From assembly GCF_022539665.2 (NCBI RefSeq), contig NC_081331.1, positions 4,808,501-4,872,500 of the forward strand: 64,000 bases of DNA, given 5' to 3'. The notes beneath the pieces were generated by a model. It did not search any database, was not told where the DNA came from, and saw only the letters and a list, made by a program, of their open reading frames with translations. The translations under genes and the position numbers were made by a program. The stretch's first letter is position 1. Each line of letters begins with the position of its first letter. This document shows, in pieces, positions 43,301 through 51,141 of this stretch. The stretch comes from Daphnia carinata. Its lineage: Eukaryota; Arthropoda; Branchiopoda; Diplostraca; Daphniidae.

Positions 43301-43490
43301 TTGAAATATGTGTGAAATAAGTGCAACGAATCGACATGTAACAAGAAGTTAAAGTTTCATTTTTGCAAAATAGCATTTTCGAAAAAAGGGTGGTTTGCTA
43401 CCGAGCTATCAGCTCTTGCATCCTATAAGCAGGCGTCCAAATTCAGCCAGGAATACACTCGCAAAATATCACAAAATAAAAAGCTCCAAA
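43290..43490 (+). promoter_or_regulatory. 5' flank shared (inverted) with the gene at 51-53 kb
   Basis: This 200-base flank matches the flank of the minus-strand gene (53,392-53,600) in several ordered blocks: CACTTGAAATATGTGTG, then GAATCGA...AACAAGAA, then AAAAGGGTGGTTT, then a CTTGCA block, then GGAATACA, and finally the ATGGAAG start. It therefore includes the promoter and 5' UTR of a duplicated gene. No TATA box stands out. The shared GGGTGGTTT block is the best-conserved element and a candidate binding site. Confidence 0.65.
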
Positions 43491-45344
43491 ATGGAAGAAA
43501 TCTTATCAGTTTTGGGTTTGACAGTTTTAAGCTTCTTTATTTGGATGTGTTATCGTTGTTTGGAGAAGCGCAGCATTGTACTGCATTCCAAATGCCACTG
43601 CAATGAGTTCAGCGTATCCGACCAGAAACAAAAACCCGGCGGTCCAATACCGGAAGGAGACTGTTGTGAAATTAAAGCCACTTTCACCAGTTATGTTGAC
43701 AACCCAGAAATCCAATCACAAAATTCGGCATTTTTGTTTATGGAAACCAGCCCGGCCCCAGACAACGAAGTAATACTACCAGATGTGTTGGATCTCAAAA
43801 CCGAGGAAAAGGCAGTTCCTTTTCCAAATCGATTCGACAATCCAAAACTGGAGGAAGATCGTTGTGAAACCAGGAACACTTTCACCAGTTATATTAACAA
43901 CCCAGAAATCCAATCAGAAAATTCGGAATTCTTGTTTATGGTAACCAGCCCGGCCACAGACAACGAAGTAATAGTACCAGATGTTTTCGATCCCGAAAAC
44001 GAGGAAAAGGCAGTTCCTTTTCCTAATCCATTCGACAATCCAGAACCAGAGGAGGTTTTTGCCGAATCCAAGTCAACTTCTGCTGGTAAACCATTGCTAC
44101 CAGAATTTGAGAAAATTCTCCACGTTCATATTTTGCATATACCTGATTTTCATGAGATGCCAGAAGTGCCACCAGAATTTGAACCGGTTACCCACGTCCA
44201 TACCGACAAAACACAAATCAAAGAGTTTCTGCAAAAAATGTATGAAGACTGCTGCGAAATGCCTGAAGACTGCTGCGAAATGCCTAAAGAAAACGAATAC
44301 CTAAATCAATTATTTATCTCGAACCCTATGTTTTCGAGTGTTCCACCAAGATGCTATAATGCTAAAGTAATTGAGGTCGACCCCCGCTTTTATAATATAT
44401 ATTCTCCACCTCGTGAGACCCCTTTAAAAATGAAAAAGGAAAACAGGTTTGTGAAACTGATGACAAAATGGAAAAAATGGATTGCTGCTCATCTTCCAAC
44501 AAAGAAAGCGAAGGCTAAAAGAAAAGAACGGAAATATATGAAGCGTTATAAAGAATGGTCCGCAAAACAAGACTTGCGTGAAACTTTTACGGATAAATTT
44601 GCTGAAACGCCTGAAGCTTCTAAGCTGGAAAAAGAATTGGAACCGTCAGAAATATTTGAAATCTATGATACAGTTGGCCACATGCATATCATCGCTTTAC
44701 CTAGTGAAATACCAGAAGAGTTCCAACATTATAGCACAGTTTATCACATCCATTACCTCTATATATCTGAAGAGTTTCTGACAGACATCGTTAAAAACTT
44801 CAAGGACCAAGAGTCACCTACGTTTCCGAATTCTGTACCAACGGGCTGCGGTCCTACAATAACTGAAGTAACGGACCTTCCTTGTCAGTCACCATCAGCT
44901 ACTGAAGCCGATCTTGGAGAAAGTTTTGAAAACGAAAAAACCTCCGAACGAGATGTGTTACAAAACGAATTGGCAGACAAAACACCGGTGGCTGAGCAAG
45001 ATCAGACAGCAGCGGAATATGACACGCCAGCGACAGCTAAAAAAAAAACAAAGTTTGGGAAATTGGGAAGCAAACTGAAAAAGTGGGCGGCCCTTCATTT
45101 TCCGTCACGGAAGGCAAAATCTAACGGAGGGATCCAAGATGAGCTTGAAGTGGCAGAAGATCGTGTGGACCAGCTAGAAAATGGCACCAAAGAGCAAAAA
45201 GAACTCCAAGAACAGCAAAAGGTTAACGTGGCCTCAGAAAATGATGATATACCGAAAAAAAAGGGGAAAAAATTTAGGAACTTAGGACGAAAAATCAAAT
45301 CATTGTTTCGTTCGAAAACAAGCAAGAAAACAGAAAAAATGTGA
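43491..45344 (+). CDS. Membrane-anchored repeat protein, unknown function
   Basis: Single-exon frame of 617 aa from the ATG in a good context (AAAATGGAAG). The frame is open 32 codons upstream, but only without an ATG. Residues about 4-21 form one hydrophobic segment with almost no preceding residues, typical of a signal anchor. Residues about 57-188 are two tandem copies of a 65-residue unit (TFTSY-x-NNPEIQS-x-NS...EEKAVPFPN-x-FDNP). Next come four spaced His-x-His motifs (HVH about 211, HVH about 235, HMH about 397, HIH about 419) and a doubled EDCCEMP heptad. Three basic amphipathic blocks follow (about 314-360, 517-545, 589-617; pattern FxKLxxKxKKWxAxHxPxxKAK). I recognise no family. N-terminal design, intronless structure and flanks match the minus-strand gene at 51,142-53,391, so the two are probable paralogues. 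This one lacks the RhoGEF module. Confidence 0.7.
   Translation: MEEILSVLGLTVLSFFIWMCYRCLEKRSIVLHSKCHCNEFSVSDQKQKPGGPIPEGDCCEIKATFTSYVDNPEIQSQNSAFLFMETSPAPDNEVILPDVLDLKTEEKAVPFPNRFDNPKLEEDRCETRNTFTSYINNPEIQSENSEFLFMVTSPATDNEVIVPDVFDPENEEKAVPFPNPFDNPEPEEVFAESKSTSAGKPLLPEFEKILHVHILHIPDFHEMPEVPPEFEPVTHVHTDKTQIKEFLQKMYEDCCEMPEDCCEMPKENEYLNQLFISNPMFSSVPPRCYNAKVIEVDPRFYNIYSPPRETPLKMKKENRFVKLMTKWKKWIAAHLPTKKAKAKRKERKYMKRYKEWSAKQDLRETFTDKFAETPEASKLEKELEPSEIFEIYDTVGHMHIIALPSEIPEEFQHYSTVYHIHYLYISEEFLTDIVKNFKDQESPTFPNSVPTGCGPTITEVTDLPCQSPSATEADLGESFENEKTSERDVLQNELADKTPVAEQDQTAAEYDTPATAKKKTKFGKLGSKLKKWAALHFPSRKAKSNGGIQDELEVAEDRVDQLENGTKEQKELQEQQKVNVASENDDIPKKKGKKFRNLGRKIKSLFRSKTSKKTEKM
43661..44053 (+). 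repeat. Two-copy coding tandem repeat (about 195-200 bp unit)
   Basis: Copy 1 is about 43,661-43,857 and copy 2 about 43,862-44,053. They share long identical stretches such as those encoding NPEIQS and EEKAVPFPN. The reading frame is kept, so the protein gained a whole extra unit. High nucleotide similarity implies a recent duplication. Confidence 0.85.
44244..44285 (+). repeat. 21-bp in-frame duplication (EDCCEMP twice)
   Basis: GAAGACTGCTGCGAAATGCC(T) occurs twice back to back, encoding EDCCEMP-EDCCEMP. It creates two adjacent Cys pairs, notable in a protein with few other cysteines. Confidence 0.9.
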
Positions 45345-45419
45345 GAGAAGGAAGGAATATGGAAAATACGGATAGACAAACGTTTCAACCACTTTAAACT
45401 ATACCACTCTTTTCAAAAA

Positions 45420-45705
45420 TGTTAAGACTGTTCAGAAAAGTACGTGTAAGGGAGGCCAAAAGAAGCGTGCTGAGAAAATGAGAACGAGCGACACACAGTA
45501 ACGAAAGGAGGCGTACAGAACGGATTTCACTCCTACGGGGGGAATGCGAGTTTTGAATACATTTTCGTTGACGTTATGTCGAAGAAGTTGAAAAACTTGT
45601 TTCCCTTTTAAAGGGGAGGTCCGTTTTTCGTTTCCTTTGTCGTTACTCGACTTGTTTTCTCGGTGTCTTTAGTTTTAGCCTTCTCCTCATCATTTTCTGA
45701 ACAAG
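45420..45705 (+). repeat. 3'-flank repeat, copy 1
   Basis: Begins about 75 bases after the stop codon of the plus-strand gene. It matches, inverted, 50,590-50,900 (copy 2) and 50,930-51,130 (copy 3). Shared blocks include ACTCCTACGG, TGCGAGTTTTGAATACATTT, CGTTGACGTTATGTCGAA, GTCGTTACTCGACTTGTT and CTCGGTGTCTTTAGTTTT, plus TGTTCAGAAA at one edge and CTGAACAA at the other. It is non-coding in this copy (stop after a short open stretch). Confidence 0.8.
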
Positions 45706-45840
45706 CGACCCATTCGTTGAAAGAACCACAAAGATTGTCTCCGTTCAATTTGCTATAAATACCTTCACCCTTTGATGACAACTATTTAAAAATGAAAAAA
45801 TAATCGCGTACTCATCACGATTCCTCTGGTGTTTCAGCTT

Positions 45841-46222
45841 GCCTGAAACCTGCCAACCCGGAAAAAGTGGAAGTTCAATTGAAAGTACCAGCACAGAAGC
45901 CGGTTGTTTCCAAAGCACCGGTGCCACTGAAAAATACAAGCAGCTTCCACAGAAGTACCCGAGAAGACGGATTTGGCTACAGTGAATGAAAAGGCAGATG
46001 AAAACTTAGATGCTTCCGTCGTTGTGGACCCGATTTCAGCTTCCATCGAAGAAGTTGAGTTACCTGAATCGACGTGCACTGCTGCTGTAGAAGAACGTTT
46101 ACCGGTTTACACCCAATATGAATCCGTCGATTATGTTTCTTGTGTTCAACGTGAGAGGTCGTCGTTAGAACTACTGAATCAGCTGCATTTGTCCGTGTTC
46201 GTGGACGTAGAGATCACGGGTG
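45841..46222 (+). pseudogene. Broken coding exon, family not recognised
   Basis: Starts at a splice acceptor (GTGTTTCAG) and ends at a consensus donor (GGGTGAGT). The first part reads ACLKPANPEKVEVQLKVPAQ and onward to about 45,935. The second half stays open only in another frame (KIQAASTEVPEKTDLATV... to FVDVEITG), and the first frame meets TGA near 45,988. One frameshift would join them, so I read it as a decayed exon rich in Ala, Val, Pro and Glu. I cannot name the family. It lies between the two inverted paralogues, among other gene debris. Confidence 0.4.
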
Positions 46223-46974
46223 AGTCCTACCACGGAAGCACAGAAGGAGGTGGCCTAGGCTGCAATGCCCCAAGTGCCCCATTGAGCCGTTTACATTCCA
46301 TTTTCAACACAATGTGTATCAAAATTCCCAATTTTCAACCTTTTTTTTGGATTAACTCTAATTCCAAACTTGTGAAGATGTCCTTCCCCAATAGCACACC
46401 AAAGGAACTGGGAGGTGAACCCGTAAACGGAGTTGTTCGTTGTCGTATGTGGGGGTTAACCTATTAATGTTTTCTTTCTGTTTCAATTGCCTTCTTCACG
46501 GCACAAGCTTGCAGTGAAAGTGAAGGGATGGTGAGCAATATTGCCATCTCTCACTAGCACGCACTCGCCGGAAGAAGACCATCACGAGAGCTGATTGTCT
46601 CGTGATGTTGGCAGAAGTTAACAAGTTGTCCCTCACGAGAGTTGATTGTCTCGTGATGGTGGCACAGTTAATAGGTTGTCTCTTACCTCTGCGACAATGC
46701 GCTATTACCTTTAGGGGGGAGTTTTTCCTTAAATGAGCCAATCTGTTCTGGAAGTGCGCTACTATGGAGACATCTGAGCAAGTATTCTTTTCTTTTTTTC
46801 CCCTATTTTTCCTTGTTCATTTGCTGTTGTTCTTGTTCGGCTTGCCATGTTGTTAATTTACTGTTCTGCCACTTGATTACACACAAAATTTTAAATCAAT
46901 TTATTATCTATTTTTTCTTTATTAATAATTGGATTTCAATCGGTCCCTGCGTTACTCAGGGTTACCTGCAAAGT
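46223..46974. other. Non-coding spacer with short repeats
   Basis: Holds two copies of a roughly 60-base unit at about 46,578-46,690 (each with a CACGAGAG-xTTGATTGTCTCGTGATG hairpin-type core). Otherwise I see nothing. A plus-strand open frame at 46,813-47,112 overlaps the helicase remnant on the other strand and is not called. Confidence 0.4.
46580..46690. repeat. Two-copy ~60-bp repeat with hairpin core
   Basis: CATCACGAGA (46,580-46,589) pairs perfectly with TCTCGTGATG (46,598-46,607). About 57 bases later the unit recurs as CTCACGAGAGTTGATTGTCTCG and neighbours, with slightly diverged arms. Confidence 0.7.
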
Positions 46975-48740
46975 ATCCCACCCTGCAAATTATTAAACTT
47001 ATTCGGTTTAGAACGGCAACTCCTCGACGCAACACTTCGACGGTTGCGAAGAAATGGACTTGCAATTTTATCAAATACTAAGAGGGAAATGGTGAAATTC
47101 CTAATACGCTAATTCAAATTTTTTAAAATGCAAATTACCTCCTTGTCGTACACGATTAATGTCGAGCAACAATTCCAAATACAAAGGTTTTAATCCCTAA
47201 AAGTAAAGAATGTCAGCTTTTTATTCCATGATACCACAATTTGGTATTAGGCGATTCTCACCCCTGCAAACACGATTTTTGGTTTTGGTTTCTGAGAATT
47301 ACTAGCGACGTCACAACCAAGAACCTGAACCGCTTTTTTGAAAAGGGCCAAGTTGGTCCTAGCGAGGAAGCAAAACTGTTTACCACTTCTGAGTGCCATA
47401 TCCAATGGATAAGTGGCACTGCTTAACCTATCCCGAACATTTATGCCCACCAAGCACTTGTCGTTGACATTATTTAAGACATTTAAGCGAATTTGCTATG
47501 AAATCTATTTCCGGTCCGAATCGAAAGGACTAAGAAAAACAATTGAGAGTTTAAAGGCCATTATGTTGGATATGCGACTCTTCTATAATATTGCCTGCGT
47601 CACGTAAAATGTGTGAGTGGCAGGAACTTTATTCAAAGCGTTCACGGCATACCCTGAAATAATCACATTTTTACATAATTATTTTAAAATAAGAAAAAAA
47701 AAAAATCTGGGTTCGAGTCTTACTTACGCCAACGGTAGATTTGCTGGTGTGGATCACAGACGATAATCCGAGGGCCAGGATAACGTAGAAAAATGTCAAG
47801 CATGGCTCCACTCATATCTTGCCCCTCGTCTACCATAATACAGTCCACTTCATCACTTTCAAATAAATTGGGTTTCTTCAACTGACAAATTTTAAGATAG
47901 GCATCGCAGGGCAATTTCAATCTGTCATCGTTTGGTTTTTTTTTAGGCAGACCACACCTTTTTTAGCATCAGCGGCTAACAATCTGCAAGGAAGGAAGTT
48001 CTGGTGAAACAAAGTCGTAAATTATATAAATTACAACATTAGCACTCACTTTATAACGTTCTTCAGCGGAAAGAATTCTTTCGATGACTGGTTGGTCGGT
48101 TGAACTATCTTGGGACAACACATTGCTGATTACTTTTATAGGCGTGTGAGCAACTGTAATGGAATCATCGGCTGATCCCCAGAAGCGATGAAGAGTATCA
48201 ATAACCAATTTTTCTCGTTGATATCTTCTCATGCCACGCCGATCTTTCAGTATCCCACTGTTAATCAAATTTGTTGGGAAGATTTTGCCCGTTGCTTTTC
48301 TTTTTTCAATAGGCCTTGACCAACGATACATATGGCGATATGCCAACTGGTAAATGGTTCTGCAAACGACGTTGTTTGGAAATTTTCCGCCAGCTTCATT
48401 GCATACTGCATGATTCTCCGCCATCAACAAAAATCTAAAATAGGGGTTCTCTTTGTTGACACGTTCTGTAAGTTGTAGAAGCATAGTTCTTCCCACTGCC
48501 AGCAAATGCAACCATCTTGACCAAGCAAATTTTAGTATAAGCAAATATGTTAAGTGTGTGAAGATATTTTGTAATTTTGATAAGCTTTCTGGTTATTTAA
48601 ATATTTAAGAACCTACAAGGTTTCTTTCTATTTGATGATTCACAATCCCTGATTGTTCGGGAGTTAAAGTGGGTGCCGACTTGTTTCCCCTGCTAGGTGT
48701 ACTCCAGCCACTTTCATATAGGTATATCGCAAATTATAAT
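46975..48740 (-). pseudogene. FBH1 (F-box DNA helicase 1)-like helicase remnant
   Basis: Ordered exon pieces resemble the UvrD-type superfamily 1 helicase FBH1. In order they are LTPEQSGIVNHQIERNL (exon ending 48,617), the Walker A piece VAFAGSGK (from 48,515), NNVVCRTIYQLAYRHMYRW, then LKLPCDAYLKICQLKKP and DCIMVDEGQDMSG (motif II DExQ), GPRIIVCDPHQQIY (motif III), YAVNALNKVPATHTFYVTQ, and FCFLARTNLALFKKAVQVLG (motif IV region). Intron sites are largely preserved, so it derives from a genomic, not reverse-transcribed, copy. It is broken. One extra base falls inside Walker A at about 48,486-48,490. A second frameshift sits in a nine-A run near 47,941-47,949. A stop follows FYVTQAIL near 47,600. 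N- and C-terminal parts are missing. FBH1 normally unwinds DNA and dismantles RAD51 filaments. Confidence 0.7.
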
Positions 48741-48762
48741 ACAATCTGCAAGTGTAAAAAAA

Positions 48763-48968
48763 TACAAATAATTGTTTCAAATTCTAAATGCATTAATTTA
48801 CTTTCCTGGAATTTGAAATTGTCTTGTAAAATAGAGCAAGAATAAGATGCATACACAGTAGTTAGTACAAATAATTGTTTCAAATTCTGAATGCATTAAT
48901 TTACTTTCCTGGAATTTGAAATTGTCTTGTGAAATAGAGCAAGAATAAGATGCATACACAGTAGTTTT
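48763..48968. repeat. 103-bp tandem duplication, two copies
   Basis: The block starting TACAAATAATTGTTTCAAAT recurs after 103 bases with only a couple of differences (TAAAT/TGAAT, TAAAA/TGAAA). This implies a recent event. Confidence 0.9.
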
Positions 48969-49281
48969 TTGGTTGTTGCCTTCTGTGCAAGAAAACAACA
49001 TTAGAATGGTGGATAACTTGGTGGAGTCACTTTTTACTTTTATGACGCATTCACTTCTTGCGTGAGTTAAAAAGTTCAATAGGCTGTACACCTCTGACGC
49101 ATCCCTTGCAATTGTACATATCGGTGTGGTCACTCTCCAAACTGACAACTGTTGCCCTTGCTCTATTATTAGTTTTACAGGATTTACATGAGCCTGAACA
49201 TTTTCCAGCATTTCATCGGGAAGTGAATGCATTATAAAATCAATTTTATAATAAAAACAATAAGAACACAACAATAAAATC
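48969..49281 (-). other. Open stretch, possible gene fragment
   Basis: A minus-strand frame is open from about 49,300 to 48,798 (contains HSLPDEMLENVQAHVNPVKL). Its start resembles an F-box opening only loosely, and its tail runs through the 103-bp repeat. It lies directly upstream of the FBH1-like remnant in the same direction and might be part of that decayed gene. I cannot confirm this. Confidence 0.25.
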
Positions 49282-50064
49282 CAGGGAGAATCTATTGCAC
49301 CCAAATTTTTCAGTGCAATAAAGGCTTTTTTCACTATTGCACCAAAATCTGTCGTTGCAATAAGTGGCTTTATTCGCTATTGCACCGAAGAATTTCGTTG
49401 CAATAAAATAAGTTTTTCCTTTTGTACCGAAAGATAAAATTCGTATACTACCAAAACAGTACATAAAATTGATTTTTGCTAATTAAAATTTATATGATTT
49501 AAGTAAAATGAAACAGCGAAAGCCTAAAACTTACCTGGCAATTGCACACTACGCGACTGAAAATCCTTCTGCTTGCTAGGGAAAATTAGTATAGTCTCGT
49601 GGTGAAAGACAGTAGTGTTAGGTAATATCTCTCGTGTTAAGTGCCGGTTTTTTAATATTTGTACGTTTATGTCGATAGTGTAGGTGTTACGTTGTGTTTA
49701 GTTATGTCCGGATAAAGCTGATTTTTAAAGGTAAGTCCCAGTTTAATTACTTTGTTTAATCCCATATTTGTCTGACGCCTATGCCTTCGTTGGGCATTTT
49801 AGCCCGCCGGACGATGCCTTCGTGGGCATTTTTTTCCGTTTTTCATTTCGTCGGGCCATTTTTGCCTGACGGACTATGCCTTCGTAGGGCATTTTTTTTT
49901 CTCTTTTTCTTTTCAGCGGGCCATTTTTGCATTTCGGACTATGCCTTGTAAGGCATTTTTTTCCCTTTTTCTTTTCGGCGGGCCATTTTTGCACCGAAAG
50001 ATTTCGGTACAATGAGGAAAAGGCCGTTATTGCACCGAAATATTTCGGTGAAATAGATTCTACC
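49282..50064. mobile_element. Non-autonomous DNA transposon-like element with long TIRs
   Basis: The left end (from 49,282, CAGGGAGAATCTATT...) and the reverse complement of the right end (ending 50,064, GGTAGAATCTATT...) align for about 85 bases at roughly 80 percent identity by eye. The 7-bp direct repeat TAAAATC flanks it on both sides (49,275-49,281 and 50,065-50,071). The TIRs consist of repeated palindromic units around TTGCACCGAAA-xx-TTTCGGTGCAA. The interior has no transposase; it holds A/T-rich sequence and a minisatellite (49,780-49,990). Length (783 bp), TSD length and a CAGGG start fit a hAT-like MITE, but the superfamily is inference. It inserted between the inverted paralogues, upstream of the helicase remnant. 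Confidence 0.65.
49780..49990. repeat. Minisatellite, about 60-65-bp unit, three to four copies
   Basis: Unit pattern: ACTATGCCTTCGT-GGGCATTTTT, then a T/C-rich stretch, then CGGGCCATTTTTGC. It occurs near 49,780, 49,810, 49,875 and 49,940. The inner ATGCCTTCG...GGGCAT forms a small dyad. It lies inside the TIR element. Confidence 0.8.
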
Positions 50065-50071
50065 TAAAATC

Positions 50072-50590
50072 TATCCCGTAACATTTCTTCGGTTTTTTTT
50101 TTATTACATAGTATTGCAACCACCAGAGCACTCGGTTTTTGTGCCCGCATAGAACAAAAATAAATTGTTTATTCTTATAACTTCCTTTCTCCCTTACAAT
50201 GATCCTTAATTTTTTCACCTTTTTTTCAGTAGTTTATTGTAAGAGTAATTGATGCATTCGCTGTTCGTCGCCGGATAGAAATCCGCAACAACGAAATGGT
50301 GGAATCGGCGTTAGTGAATTACGCTTGCGACAGAACAGCTAATGCTCAAACAATGTACAACGATAATTAGGCTACAATCACTTGTTATTGTGTATCGTGC
50401 AAAGAAAGGCCAAATATTGTTCAGCGTGTTCAATGAGATGGGGTTTGATTGATGAGAATATTAATCACAGTTGAGCGCCGTTAGGATCTGCCCCTAAGGC
50501 CATGCCTGTGCTCCTTATTGGTCCGTAGACCGAGGCGGAAGTTATTTCCTCACGTCATGGTCATGTGAATTTAAGACTAAACAGTGAATT
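50072..50590. other. Spacer; one weak plus-strand exon candidate
   Basis: A frame open on plus from a possible acceptor (TTCAGTAG, about 50,232) to a TAG at about 50,370 contains VIDAFAVRRRIEIRNN and about 25 more residues. It looks protein-like but I recognise no family and see no upstream exon. The rest shows nothing. Confidence 0.25.
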
Positions 50591-50900
50591 TCGTTAGTTT
50601 TTTTGTTCAGAGAAAGGGAGGAATGCCAAAACTAAAGACACCGAGAGAACAAGTCGAGTAACGACAAAGTAAACGAAAAACGACCATACTGGACCTAACC
50701 CTTTCAAATGGGGGCGAGTTTTTGAACAATTTCGACATAACGTCAACGAAAATGTATTCAAAACTCGCACCCCTCCCGTAGGAGTCAAATCCTTTATACA
50801 CGCCGCCTTTCGTTACCGTGTCACTCGTAATCCTTTTCTGAGGAAGTTGGTTTTGCAAGTTGGTTTTGACACCGCTAATCGTTCATTTCTGAACAGTACA
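50590..50900 (-). repeat. 3'-flank repeat, copy 2
   Basis: Reverse-complement match of copy 1 at 45,420-45,705 over its full length, and a tandem neighbour of copy 3. In this orientation it has a partly open frame (GGVYKGFDSYGRGASFEYIF) similar to copy 3 (GGVYKGLDSYGRGANFEYIF). The same region in copy 1 is interrupted, so I do not claim a protein. Confidence 0.8.
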
Positions 50901-50929
50901 CACACTAGTGGAAAGAGCGTTGTGCTTTA

Positions 50930-51130
50930 GGGTGCCAATTTAATGTGGTTGAACCAACTGCCTGCACTTCCATTTTTGTCATACTGTAAACGAAAAAGGA
51001 CCATAAAGGACCTAACCCTTTCAAACAGGGACGAGTTTATGAACCTCTTCGACATTACGTCAGCGAAAATGTATTCAAAATTCGCACCCCTGCCGTAGGA
51101 GTCTAATCCTTTATATACGCCTCCCAGAAA
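50930..51130 (-). repeat. 3'-flank repeat, copy 3
   Basis: Shorter copy ending about 12 bases before the stop codon of the minus-strand RhoGEF-like gene. It shares with copies 1 and 2 the ACTCCTACGG, TTTTGAATACATTTTCG and TGACGT-ATGTCGAA blocks. Its position right after the gene mirrors copy 1 after the plus-strand paralogue. Confidence 0.8.
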
Positions 51131-51141
51131 TATACAGTATG

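Noticed and set aside
45841-46222. Assignment of the broken exon to a cyclin-B N-terminus
   Set aside because: Only general Ala/Val/Pro/Lys composition agrees; no destruction box or cyclin fold is visible.
46813-47112. Plus-strand 99-codon frame
   Set aside because: Lies antisense to the FBH1-like remnant and shows no domain of its own.
49282-50064. CRISPR-like array from the repeated palindromes
   Set aside because: The genome is eukaryotic, units are irregular and diverged, and they are explained as TIR sub-repeats of a DNA element.
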